Assembly: GCA_001636675.1 (NCBI GenBank) | Contig: AZGY01000005.1 | Location: 871,469 to 935,468 of the forward strand | Direction: 5' to 3' | DNA length: 64,000 bases | Source: Moelleriella libera RCEF 2490 | Taxonomy: Eukaryota; Ascomycota; Sordariomycetes; Hypocreales; Clavicipitaceae | Part shown: positions 1 through 9,876 of the stretch, piece by piece | How positions within the stretch are numbered: position 1 is the first letter of the stretch | How the letters are laid out: each line of letters begins with the position of its first letter | Notes under the pieces: model-generated | The model's database searches: none | Seen by the model: the letters and a program-made list of their open reading frames with translations, nothing else | What the model was told of the DNA's origin: nothing | Made by a program: the position numbers and the translations under genes

Positions 1-824
1 ACACGCACCTGGGGACATGTTTCATTATCTATTTTCCCTTTTCCAAAAATTTCTTTTCCAAAAGACATGATTACTCAGACGGTTGGTGCAAGGGGCCGTT
101 CTTTCAGGTTGAACGCGCCGTCGTGGTCGGCTACCCCAATCGCGTTTTGCTTGGGTGCTGCGGGTTTCTGCGTTCTCGCAGCGTCTCCGTCTCTCGACTT
201 GAAAAGGAGGAAGCTCACCGCGCCGCATGCCAGCTCAGAAGCTCGGCATAGCATTTTGCACGGAGAAAGGTTGACACGGCAGAATTCTGCACAGACGCAG
301 GCACATTCTGTGGGTTGGGAGGCGTCCTGGCATTGGCGGGCAACAGCGATTGGGTTTTTCATTTTCATGGGTCTCCTGTAACTGGCACATAGCGCGGCGC
401 ACCGAGCAGGAATGACATGTATTTTGGACCTACTGAGCATCTAGTCGTTACCAATGATGTGTATGCAAATGTTGTTATCAAGACAATATTGGTGTCCCGG
501 GAAGTCTTGACGTTCCGGCTCGGCTGCGACGACGCTCTGAAGGCCGAAGTGGAGCATGGGCTTGGCGGGAAGCCGGGAGTGGGGGTGTGGTTCTCCCGCA
601 GCGGTTGGCAGGACGGAAGAGAGAGCTACGGTGCAGTCGAGCCCCTGCAGAGCTCCAGCACCCTCAGACAGAAGTACTCGCCCAGCCGGGCCAATCAGCG
701 GCGGAATAACTATTTCAACGACACGGCGCGCTGGGCACAACTGCGTGCCTTTTCTGTCGTCAAGAACAACTGCCATGCCCTCGTCCCGTTCGACGCCCAC
801 CGTCGCCTCCTGGTCCACCGTATC
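1..824. other. Intergenic region upstream of the lipoate ligase gene
   Basis: No supportable gene is seen. The reading frame of the downstream lipoate ligase stays open from about 417, but the translation before 825 has no family resemblance and is treated as leader. The stretch presumably holds the promoter. Confidence 0.5.
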
Positions 825-1930
825 ATGACCCTCTGGGCCAGAGGCGTCTGTCGGTCTCGCGCATGTCGTCTCGCTCGCTTCTTCTCCGCCGACGCAGCCG
901 CCCACCCGTCCAACAAGACGCAGGTCTACCTGTCGAGATGCCACGATCCGCTACTGAACTTGTCCGTCGAGCACCGCCTGCTGCAGATCACGCCCCCGGA
1001 ATCCACCGTCCTCGTTCTCTACGTCAACGGGCCCTGCGTCGTCTTTGGCAGGAACCAAAACCCCTGGCTGGAGCTGAACTTGCACCGCCTGGCGCAGATT
1101 GCCAACACCACCACCACCACCACCCAGCCAGACGAGGGCAAGGGCGAGGGCGAGGCAGCCGCCGCCGCCGCCTGGCATGATTCCGTCGTCAAGCTGGTCC
1201 GGCGGCGGTCCGGCGGCGGCACCGTCTTCCACGATCTGGGCAACGTCAACTTCAGCGTGATTCTCCCCACGGCGCAGTTCGACCGGGACAGGCACGCCGA
1301 CATGGTCGTGAGGGCGCTGCAGTCGCTGGGACGCGTGCGGACGCGCGTCAACGAGCGCCACGATATCGTGGTGGACTCGGGCTCGGACGCGGCAACGACA
1401 GCCGCAGCAGCACGAGACAGCAGCAGCGGCAGCAGCAGCAGCGCGCGCGAGACGGCGACGACGACGACGACGACAAAGACCTTTAAAATCTCGGGGTCCG
1501 CGTACAAGCTCACTCGGTTCCGGGCACTGCACCACGGGACTTGCCTGCTGCAGAGCCCCAACCTCGCCAGCATCTCGGGCCTGCTCCGCTCGCCGGCCGA
1601 GCCCTTCATCAAGGCCCGTGGCGTGGACAGCGTGCGCAGCCCCGTGACCAACGTCGGCCTGGACACACTCGTCTTTCAGGACGCGGTCGTGCGGCAATTC
1701 GCACAGATGTATGGACCGGCGGACATTTACGCCGACTTTGACGACTCGGCACGGCAGGACTACCATGTGCAGAAGGGCTATGACGAGCTGGCCGCGCGGG
1801 ATTGGATCTACGGACAGACGCCCCGGTTTGCGTTTCGTACGTATGCCTGTGAAGACGATCCACGGCCGCGCCCCCAGCTACCCTTTGACGTAAGCCACTC
1901 TGTTCTCTCTCTCTCTCTCATTTTTCTGTT

Positions 1931-1966
<36 letters not shown>

Positions 1967-2257
1967 CTTCCGCTTTCTTGCGAGACTCCCTCGATACTGA
2001 CAAGCGGCGCAAAGCACCGTCTCCATTTCGAAGCAAGGCATGGCCTGATTGAGCAGTTTCACGTTTCGCAGAGTCGAGACTTTGATGCGAGGCAGTGCGT
2101 GGGCGCGTCCCTGCAGGATGTGCACGACTGGCGCGCGCACCTGCACCGCGCCGGGATGCACAGCAGCGATGCCCGCCAGGTAGGAGCATGGATGAACCAC
2201 GTGCTCGGGGCCGAATTCCTGCGGATACAATCACCCGCCACGATGCAATCGCGCTAG
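825..2257 (+). CDS. AIM22: Lipoate-protein ligase A family protein (Aim22/LplA-like), mitochondrial
   Basis: Two exons, 825-1889 and 1967-2257, give 451 residues. The family attaches lipoate to the E2 and H subunits of mitochondrial dehydrogenases and the glycine cleavage system. The lipoate-binding signature RRSGGGTVFHDLGNVNFS lies near residues 127-144, after VNGPCVVFGRNQNPW. The motif KISGSAYK follows, containing the expected substrate-binding lysine. The first 25 residues are Arg-rich with few acids, fitting a mitochondrial presequence. The start is the ATG at 825, because the open frame upstream lacks homology and the presequence begins there. The intron has a CT-rich stretch followed by a (CA)n tract running into the acceptor AG, and splicing is in phase 0. 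Low-complexity inserts (poly-Thr, poly-Ala, Ser/Ala/Thr-rich) interrupt the catalytic domain. Exon 2 encodes the small C-terminal domain. The gene converges on methionyl-tRNA synthetase. The family is confident; mitochondrial targeting is inferred. Confidence 0.88.
1934..1965. repeat. (CA)n microsatellite at an intron 3' end
   Basis: About 16 CA dinucleotides sit directly before the acceptor AG of the lipoate ligase intron, preceded by a CT repeat. Length variation here would move the branch site relative to the acceptor. Confidence 0.9.
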
Positions 2258-2417
2258 CCCTTCCGGCAGGCTGCCATCCGGTTGTAATCTGAACGGCTAC
2301 GGCCAGAAAGTGTCGCACTCGTCATCGCCCGCCTGACTACGCGGCGGCAACACTCTACAGATCTTCTGCCGGGAATATCCCTTCTCCAGGCCGGTCTGGG
2401 GTGGCGTACTGCAAGAT

Positions 2418-4486
2418 TCACGAACATGGGGTGGTTGTGGTTGTTGTTTGCCTCCGGCGGTCCTGCCGGGGGCTGGCCTCGCTCCGCTCGAGGAGCTGGC
2501 CTTTACTTACATGGTCGGATTTCGAGCGGAGCGAGGCCAGCCCCCGGCAGGGCCGCCGGAGGCAAATCAAGTCTCCCGCCGCTTTCGTCGCTTTCGTCGC
2601 TCCACTCTTCGCCATTCTCTTCCTGTCCTTCAGTAAGGCTTCCTCCTCCTTGACCTTTGTTGCTTCTTCGCTACCAAACATTTTGCGCCATTCTTGTGCC
2701 TTCTCTGGCTTGATACGGTGGAACAGGTATTCTGCTTGACCAATTTCATGGTCAGGCTTGATGGAATCCGCATACCAATGATCAAGGATCGGAAGTGCAT
2801 CCACACGAAGCTGCGTGTTTATAGACTTCGCCGTCTCCGGCATGTACGGGGCCATGACAGACGCGAGAAGATGGACTAAGTTGACGGCTAGACCAATCAC
2901 AGCCGCGCATTTTGAAGGTTCGTTCTCTTGAAGATTGTTGTTGAGTTTATTCGACTGGAGGAAGGAATTGCCCCGCTGGGATATCTGGAGAACAGTAGAT
3001 AAGGCAGCGCGAAGTTTGACGGTATCAAGTTCCTGGATGTACTGAGTAACAAGTTCGTTAACTTCTGCTTTCCAAGCATCGAAGGAAGGTTCGTGGTATT
3101 CGGTCCACTTTGGAACAATGTTATTATAATATCGTGAGTTGATGAATTTGAGAACCCGGCTGACGAAATTGCCAAGATTGTTGAGAAGCAAGCTGTTGTT
3201 AAAACTGATGAACGAATCCCAAGTAAACTCACTGTCGCTAGTCTCTGGTCGACAAGAGAGTAAGTAGGATCGCCAGACATCAGAGGGAACACCAGTCTCT
3301 TGAGCCGAATCTCCAAAGACGCCAATGCCGCGAGATTTAGAAAACTTCCCACCCTCATAGGTAAGGTACTCTGTTGTAGAGAGGTGATGGAGCTTGGTCC
3401 AGATGTCTCCTGTGCCGATTTGAGATGCAGGAAAGATCACAGAATGGAAGACAACGTTGTCTTTCCCGATAAATTGATATAATTGAACCTCATCAGGATT
3501 TCGCCACCATTTGTCCCATTGGTTAGTGTATTGAGCCGTGATGGACACATAGCCGATGCAAGCATCAAACCAAGAGTAGATGACCTTGTCTTCGTAGCCT
3601 GGTAGAGGTATTGCTGTTCCCCATCTCATGTCCCTGGTTATGCTGCGAGATTGTAATCCGTCCTTCAACCAAGCTGAAGTGATAGATTTACCATTGTTCG
3701 ACCATGCGCCAGTTGTAGCAGCTTCTTCAAAGAAACTTTCAACCTGAAGCTGTAGCTTATCCATTTCCAAGAAAACATGTTTTGTGTCCTTGGTGACCGG
3801 CGTAGAACCATCGACTTTGCATCGTGGGTGTATGAGTTCGAGAGGATCTAAAAGCTTCCCGCAAAGGTCACACTGGTCGCCACGAGCCTTCACATATCCA
3901 CAGGCAGGGCATTCACCTTCAACGAAGCGATCGGCGAGGAACGAGTGATGATCTTGACAGTAGAGCTGAGTTGTCATCCGCTCCTTCAAATAGCCGTTAT
4001 TGTTGAGCTTCAGAAAGATGTCTTGAGTGATGTCGGTTTGAAGCTGGGTTGTGGTGCGGCCAAAGATGTCGAAACTGATGTTTAACCACTCGTATACTTT
4101 GGCGTGAATCGCGTGATACTTGTCACACAGCTCTTGAGGTGTGCATTTCTCTTGGAGGGCTCTTGCCTCTGTTGTCGTTCCGTACTCGTCCGTCCCTGAA
4201 GGAAAAACTAGAAATTAGTCCTCTTTTGCTCTGATTATATCACCACGTCCAAGATAGAATAAAAAAAGCAGAACAGGAGCTGCACCGGTCACTTACCGCC
4301 GATATAGAGAGTATTGACCCCACGCCCTCTGCAATATCTAGCAAAAACATCTGCCGAAAGTACCGAGCCTATAATGTTCCCAAGATGTGGTACGTTATTC
4401 ACGTATGGTAAGGCGCTGGTGATGAGGACGTTGCGTTTTCCAGGGTCTGGAAGAACAGGGCGGCGATTACGTAAATCGTCGGCCAT
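2418..4486 (-). CDS. MES1: Methionyl-tRNA synthetase, cytosolic type
   Basis: Exon 1 is 4486-4297 and exon 2 is 4195-2418, giving 655 residues. The enzyme charges tRNA-Met with methionine in the cytosol. The class I HIGH motif appears as PHLGN (residues 33-37), and KMSKS appears as KFSKS (about 347-351). A zinc knuckle of the CxxC-x9-CxxC type lies at about 159-175. The anticodon-binding helical domain follows (about 400-560), then a charged tail. The intron has GTAAGT at 4296 and AG at 4197-4196, and the join restores the YIGG-TDEYG motif. Oddly, about the last 49 codons (after position 2566) lie inside a foldback repeat, so the natural tail appears to have been replaced by repeat-encoded Arg/Ser/Thr-rich sequence. 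The repeat loop carries a GTAAGT donor in the coding sense, so the mature 3' end could also be spliced. The enzyme call is certain; the exact C-terminus is not. Confidence 0.95.
2447..2566. repeat. 120-bp foldback (inverted) repeat at the 3' end of the MetRS gene
   Basis: Two 45-bp arms, 2447-2491 and 2522-2566, are reverse complements with one mismatch. They flank a 30-bp loop. The arms are GC-rich and begin TTTGCCTCCGGCGG. The loop, read on the minus strand, contains ACCATGTAAGTAAAG, a good splice donor context. A related single arm lies at about 22388-22460, so this is a dispersed MITE-like or palindromic repeat and not a gene-specific hairpin. In RNA the arms would form a very stable stem. 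Confidence 0.9.
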
Positions 4487-4798
4487 ACTTCTGGTGATTC
4501 GCTCACTGAACTGAGGAAAACGTGCGGAGCGTCAAAGTTGGTGAGCTTTTCTCAAAAATGTGATGGATTGTAAAAGCAAGAAGGGTGGAATCGTAGGAAT
4601 GGAGGATTGTGGTCGGAGGAAGTGACTCATCGAGTCGCTGAGAAGTTATGGGATATAGTTTTTCCATGGTGCGTGTGGCCTCACTGTCATTGTAAGCATG
4701 GGGTTCGACACCTTGTTTTGCACAGTGATCATCCCTTTGGGCGTCAATGTAACGATTGCTATCCCAGGCGCCCTAGAATAGGTTTTGTTTTAAGTTGA
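4487..4798. other. MetRS upstream region
   Basis: This 312-bp gap between the MetRS start and the LTR end presumably contains the MetRS promoter. No other feature is seen. Confidence 0.5.
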
Positions 4799-5148
4799 TG
4801 TAAGTAAGTGGTCTATTGGGTTGTTGTCTGGAGCTCTGGTCCTACAAACAGCTGTGGGCTGGCAGGAAGCTATGTAGATAGGGCCCCACAAGCCATTCCT
4901 TCAACAGTAAGATACAAAAGTCCTCTGTGGGTAAACAATAAAATTGTGAACGGATCACAGCGCTTGCAGGCAAACGTTACGAGTCTTGATACAATCTATA
5001 GCAAAGCTGAAGAAGAGAAGGAGAACTACGCTACACTAGCATCTACTGTAGAGTTTTCTGGTGGTCCGTTAGGACCACCTTCTGCCCTGTGCCTCACGGC
5101 ACAGGTCCCACGGCAAAGCCTGGGAAACAGAGGACCTGTCCTGTGACA
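4799..5148 (-). mobile_element. 3' LTR of a Ty3/gypsy retrotransposon
   Basis: A 350-bp segment begins TGTAAGTAAG and ends CTGTGACA on the plus strand, so it has the TG...CA tips of an LTR. On the minus strand it directly follows a polypurine tract (complement of 5151-5165, G/A only) and the stop of the chromodomain reading frame, which is where a 3' LTR is expected. No matching 5' LTR is present in the window. The sequence GTTGA just outside (4794-4798) could be one half of a target-site duplication, but its partner is not seen. Confidence 0.75.
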
Positions 5149-5775
5149 TTACCCCCCCTCTCCCTTCAAGCGCAAAAAATTCTCGTAAGCTATAGTATCT
5201 GTTACTGCTTCAAGGGGTTCCCAAGTCGGCTTCGCATACGACTTCCACTTTACCAAGGCTTTCTTAGTCTTATTTTGGCTTTTCCCTCGCCTCTTCTTAT
5301 CCTGGACGTCCAGTATCTCTTCGATATAATACTCCTTATGGTTATCCAGGATAATTTGTCCCTGACGGACGTTATCTATCTTCTGGGAAGGGAGCGGCTC
5401 GCTAGCTTCGGGTCGCAATAAGTCTATATGGAAGACGGGGTGAACCCTGCCCTCAACGCCCAGTTTATAAGCGTGAGAGTTCACTTGCCGCAAGACACGG
5501 TACTTGGCGTATAACCAGTCTAGCTTCTTAGATGTCCTCGCCGTCTTCACGTTGCGTAAATCGAGGTATACTTAATCATCCTTTTTGTATATAGGTGCAG
5601 GCGAACGTGACTTGTTCGCGTATCGTGCCTGCCTGTCTTGTGCTGCTGCCATAGACGCTTGTGCCCATTTGGTGGCCAAGTGAATCCTCTTCACGGCTGC
5701 TTCCGCTACTTCTTCTCCTGTACGGAGAAGGCGTTTCTTCTCTCGTCGGGATTCAACTAGCTGGATATTTTACGT
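5149..5775 (-). pseudogene. Ty3/gypsy (chromovirus) polyprotein remnant, integrase C-terminus plus chromodomain
   Basis: On the minus strand the frame reads through the end of an integrase region (KRIHLATKWAQASMAAAQD). It continues into the conserved KLDWLYAKYRVL and HPVFHIDLLRP motifs and then a chromodomain (YYIEEILDV, LVKWKSY, TWEPLE). This order is typical of the 3' end of chromovirus pol, where the chromodomain guides integration into heterochromatin. An in-frame TAA lies just before VYLDLRN (about 5570), and nothing recognisable as protease, RT or RNase H remains upstream, so the copy is dead and 5'-truncated near 5775. The stop is explicable as CAA to TAA, the kind of C-to-T change repeat-induced point mutation makes. 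Confidence 0.85.
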
Positions 5776-6900
5776 ATCCTAGCCAATGGAGTGAGCCAAC
5801 GAGGTTGGCGGTGGAGTCCCAATGCCAATGCCAATGGTGCATCTCGACTCGGCAGCTATCTCGATCTCGGCCCGTGGCGGAAACTGGCATCGCGTCAGTC
5901 CAGTGCAGCTTCATTATCGGACAACCCATGAGTCATCTGGGACTACCCCGCGCATATATCTGTGTTTGGGAAGGGCGATCTATTGGCTTCTGTTGTGTTG
6001 ATAATGCCAGCATGCTGGTCGCATGCCTGCGGCCGGCTGTGTGTGGCCAGGCTCCGTTAAGCGCTGTGTTGAGTTACCTTTTCCTGGTTACAGCGCAACT
6101 GCCCGCAGGCATGCGATCGGCGTGTTGGTACGAGACTGACTTTAGGCCGTGTGACTCACAGTGCAGGCTACAGCGAGAGCAGGCCACGGTCGGCCCTGAG
6201 TAGACCGTTGTGCCGCTCGCAGGACACATCAGCAGAGCCCTGCTGGGAGCCTGGTGCAGCTTGAACCACGTGAGAACGATTTGCTGGTCGAGTATCATTC
6301 CTGCACCATAGACTGGCCGCAGGCATGCGACCGGCCTGTTTGGCACTATTCAAGCCCAGGCAGCAGACACAGGGTTACAGAAAGAGCCTCATTCTTTTGG
6401 CCGCCGAAGATCAGGTCCTATGGTCGGCGGCCAGACTGCCTTTCCGCAGCACTAGACTTGACACTCCCGGTTGTCGCGACAGTCTCTCCTGTTATTTGGC
6501 CCTTGTCACGGCCCAAGTGTGACTAGAAGATGCCAGCCATTTTCTTGGACCTTGGACCAGGGATCTCTGGTAAGATCGGTGAGAAGCTGGCAAGATGTCG
6601 ACCGAGTGGCAGCAATGTGCGATAGCCGCCAACAATGACTTGTAACCGTTTGCATAGGGGCTGTGCAAGGTATCCTGGACCATGCCATTGTGCTTTGAGG
6701 AAGTGTTGTCAGCTGATGAGGTCTAAGTGCCCAGATCTTGCCTCTCCTTTTTGAAAATTTCCACCGCCAACAGCTGCGGAAATATTCACTTTTTTCCTCC
6801 CAGAACCTCTGTGCACTCTTGCCAGGTTAGTTACTCGCCGCGCCGTGAAAACCCGTTATACTGACTGCTGCAGGCTGAACTGAGACAAGATGCCAGACCA
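5776..6900. repeat. Degenerate repeat-rich DNA with palindromic 18-mers
   Basis: No gene is recognised. The sequence at 6017-6034 (GGTCGCATGCCTGCGGCC) recurs as its exact reverse complement at 6315-6332, and a diverged form lies around 6103-6120. Each is built round the palindrome GCATGC. The block lies between two dead elements and is probably the remains of a third, unidentified repeat. Confidence 0.45.
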
Positions 6901-6911
6901 GATAAACGACG

Positions 6912-7690
6912 TCACGTCGAACCCCGAAGGCCCGGGCGGACGAAGTATGGGCAGATATGGATCTGAGCGTCGTCCTCGGGTTCGAGTGGGGTCCTAAACC
7001 GAGTATTGTGAGGGTTGAAGATAACTGTCGATGGAGGTGGGTAAGTAGTTGTCAATCCCTGAAATTGTAATGACTGCAAGCCCAGAGTGATGAGGCGCTG
7101 CATGGTCCCTTCGACTGTCCGATCAGGGTCGGGTTGGCCTGCGAACGCCAACCTCTCTTCGATGAATATCGCTTCACCTTGGCCATGCGTTCTCCGTGGT
7201 ACAAGGCGAAGATCAGCATCACGTATTGTGAAAATCCACTGGCGCTCGACGGCGGGACCGTCGGGGTTGTTATACAGGTCAGGGCTGAGTACCATGGCGC
7301 ACTGCCGAGGGGTCTTCCATATCTGTGAAGGGCCAGGCTTCTCCTTTTTTTGCCGTTCTGGTAAGTGAGAAGTATATCGCGCAGTTCCGTATCATTCTTC
7401 TCAGATATATCGTGTAAAAGCAGCTCTCCGGTATCTTTATTGAAATCGAAATAACATTGATCATTTCTCGAGAAACTGTTATTGAGGACCACGTCATTTT
7501 GCTCGCGCCGACCGAATCGTACGAGGTATGGTGGGCTTTTGAGCTGCTGGTCCAACCCGATTCTCAGGACCGGTACGGGTGCGATATGGGGGAACGTACA
7601 TGCTCGATCGCGGTTCGCGGGATTTCGGACGATCGCTGTAGCATATTTATTTTCTAGAACAAGATAAAACACCGTTCCAGGAGGATCCAT
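6912..7690 (-). pseudogene. FHA-domain protein remnant, frameshifted and truncated
   Basis: An ATG at 7690 opens a frame with an FHA fold: LVRFGRREQNDVVLN near residues 57-71, then CYFDFNKDTGELLLHD. FHA domains bind phosphothreonine. In fungi, proteins of this shape often continue into a protein kinase. At about 7341-7347 a run of seven A (minus strand) breaks the frame. With eight, the reading would continue as KKEKPGPSQIWKTPRQCA into the second frame ending at 6912 (RQWIFTIRDADLRLVPRRTH and onward). No kinase motifs follow; the frame stops at 6912. The piece is therefore truncated and carries a homopolymer frameshift, which could also be a sequencing error. Its place among dead transposons favours a pseudogene. 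Confidence 0.6.
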
Positions 7691-8049
7691 AGTTTAAGAG
7701 CATGGTTGACAAGAAAGAGCCTCGAGCTGGCTGACCACGGAGGATATATATCTGGACGCTTAGCGCTGTGAAAGGATTGGCTGAGACTGGAGGCGGGGAA
7801 AACAGGCAACCGTCGCGAACTCGGCATGCGGTTTGAGGAAAAACGATGAGCCATCCCTCAATCCCGTCTTTCAACACCACCCGCAATATATCTAAATTTG
7901 TTGACGACGAGTCTTTGTACCGCAGTTTATATCCTCGATCAACTTCTTCTTTATTGTCGTCTTGATGGCTCCACACACATGCACGCGCACAAAGCGCAGA
8001 CACAACAAGTCAACACACTATACGAAAAGCTATACAGAACGCGATCACG
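7691..8049. other. Spacer between FHA remnant and transposase
   Basis: AT-rich spacer. I looked for terminal inverted repeats of the neighbouring transposase and could not define any. Confidence 0.4.
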
Positions 8050-9245
8050 ATGACCCGTGGACCAGAACTATCCCCGGGTATGAGAGATAGGATCTGCGAG
8101 CTCTCATCCATCGGCTGGGGCCCAAAACCAATACGAGAACAGCATCCAGAACTGAATATTAACACAATCAAATATACTATCCAACAAGCGAAACGACACG
8201 TCAACAATCAATCACGACCTCGTTCTGGTGCACCTCGCAAATTGACCGAAGAAGACCGTGATCGAATATTGTCAAAAATGAGAAAAGAGTGACTTGTATA
8301 TATTGTAGCTATAGGACCAAGACCAGCTTTCATCTTCAAAGGAGTGAGAGGTATACCGAGGTTAATGAGAAGCATACCGAGATTCATATGAAGCATACCG
8401 AGGTTCATATGATTGCCACTGCAGATCCGATCTTTAGAATACTGATCAGGGTTATAGATCGAATATAGGTTACCAGTAACCTTGACAAATATACGATAAT
8501 TGTCCATCACGAAGACCCTCATATCAAACATCGAGACCTCCTTCGCACCGTCGATAATAAGATCAAAGAACGTTCGCTTTGTATGCTTTTTCGAGAACTT
8601 GGCAAACGCAAGTGGTTACAACGAAAACGACCGGATTTGGCTGCTGACCACGCCCGTCAGCGTCTTCAATGGGCTAAACGTCATCGGCGATGGACCTCAA
8701 TCTGGTGGCGACGCGTGCGATGGAGTGATGAGTGTAGTGTTGAACGTGGTCGTGGGATAATACCCACCTGGACCTTTACTCGACCATGCGATTAAGTCTG
8801 TACTGGTGATGTACGAACATATAACGCACACAAAGGAGTAAAAAAGATGTTATGGGCGTGTTTTTGTTACTCCGGTCGCACAGGATTAATTCCTCTTGAT
8901 GGAGATCCAGAATCACGACGAGGAGGAGTTACATCATGGGCAATACGAGCTTTATACGACGCATTCTTGCCGGAATTCGTCGGACAAGAGGGTATCCTCA
9001 TACACAATAACGCAAGAGTTCATACGGCAAAGATCATAAGAATTATATTTCAAGATCGAAATATTAAGGTTATGAAGTGGCCACCATATTTTCCAGACCT
9101 TAATCCTATTGAGAATTTATGGGCTGTGATGAAGAAGGAAATATACAAGATTCACCCAAAGTTAGAACATGCACCCGATACGGACGAAACGCTTCACGCG
9201 TTGATAGAAGCGGCGAAACAAGCTTGGCACGCAATCTCGCAATAG
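8050..9245 (+). pseudogene. Tc1/mariner-type DDE transposase, broken copy
   Basis: The N-terminal helix-turn-helix part (8050-8292: MRDRICELSSIGWGPKPIRE and RPRSGAPRKLTEEDRDRI) is separated from the rest by about 200 bp of foreign sequence with stops. Homology resumes near 8500 (HHEDPHIKHRDLLRTVDNK). It continues through RWSDEC, which carries the first catalytic Asp, to a TAA after RPCD. It then runs from 8847 (MLWACFCYSGRTGLIPLDGD) to WPPYFPDLNPIENLW and the end at 9245. The second catalytic position reads HNNARVH where the family has xDNARxH, an Asp-to-Asn change. The insertion, the stop at about 8792 and the missing Asp make it inactive. Confidence 0.85.
8351..8413. repeat. Three tandem 21-bp units inside the transposase
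   Basis: Units at 8351-8371, 8372-8392 and 8393-8413 share the core ATACCGAGRTT. They lie in the segment that interrupts the transposase between its DNA-binding part and catalytic core. Confidence 0.85.
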
Positions 9246-9811
9246 ATACTTCGTAACTTGTCAGATTCAATGCCGCAACGCGTTGAAGATATCATCAAAG
9301 CAGAAGGCTGTTATACAAATAGATAATAAAACAGCGAGTGATCTACTGCCGTTTGGGGATAGAGGGCTTGGCAGGCTACTTAGTGCTGGGTGGGAACTTT
9401 TTGCCACGTACTGTAGCTTCGCCATCTCTTCTACATTTCGCTATCGACTGGATCTTTAGGTCATAGCGATAGCTTTTAAAAGTTGTCTTGCGATTGAGTA
9501 GTTTTTTAAGGAATAATGGCTTTGGTGGCATCAAACGAAAAACTAAGGTCCAGAAATGTGCTTAGCTACAAGTCGTTAACGGAAACCCTCCGTAAAAAAG
9601 CTTTTACTTTAAAGTCGGTTCGTTGCGCTAGAGTTATTTGTGCACAATTCCTTTGTGCATACTCTTCTTTTTTGGCATGCGTTTATTAGGGGCCAAACTC
9701 AGGCCGAATTCAGGCCAACCTCAGGACAACCTCCGGCCAGGCTCAGGCTTAAAGCGGCGGGGCTTAGGTCCCGTTGTGGCACCTAGGTGGCCATGGACAT
9801 TCTACTTACGA
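9246..9811. other. Right end of the transposon island
   Basis: AT-rich, no gene. From about 9697 to 9748 there is a short array of roughly 11-bp units of the form CTCAGGCCAAC. The 65-bp duplicate of S28 peptidase sequence begins immediately after (9812). Confidence 0.5.
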
Positions 9812-9876
9812 GGTAGCTGAAGTTGAAGCCGCCGTGCTTGTTAATGTTGTCCACCTGGGGGCGCGTGGTGATGTTG
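9812..9876 (-). repeat. 65-bp duplicate of S28 peptidase exon 2
   Basis: Positions 9812-9876 match 10143-10207 at 63 of 65 bases, in the same orientation. The copy begins at the base directly after the stop codon of the S28 peptidase (9877-9879). It encodes NITTRPQVDNINKHGGFNF again, outside the CDS. Confidence 0.95.

Noticed and set aside
417..824. N-terminal extension of the lipoate ligase
   Set aside because: The frame is open, but the translation has no family match. The ATG at 825 starts a plausible mitochondrial presequence at the family's usual place.
8050..9360. Terminal inverted repeats and TA target duplication for the Tc1/mariner copy
   Set aside because: No inverted pair could be matched by eye on either side; the ends are probably degraded.
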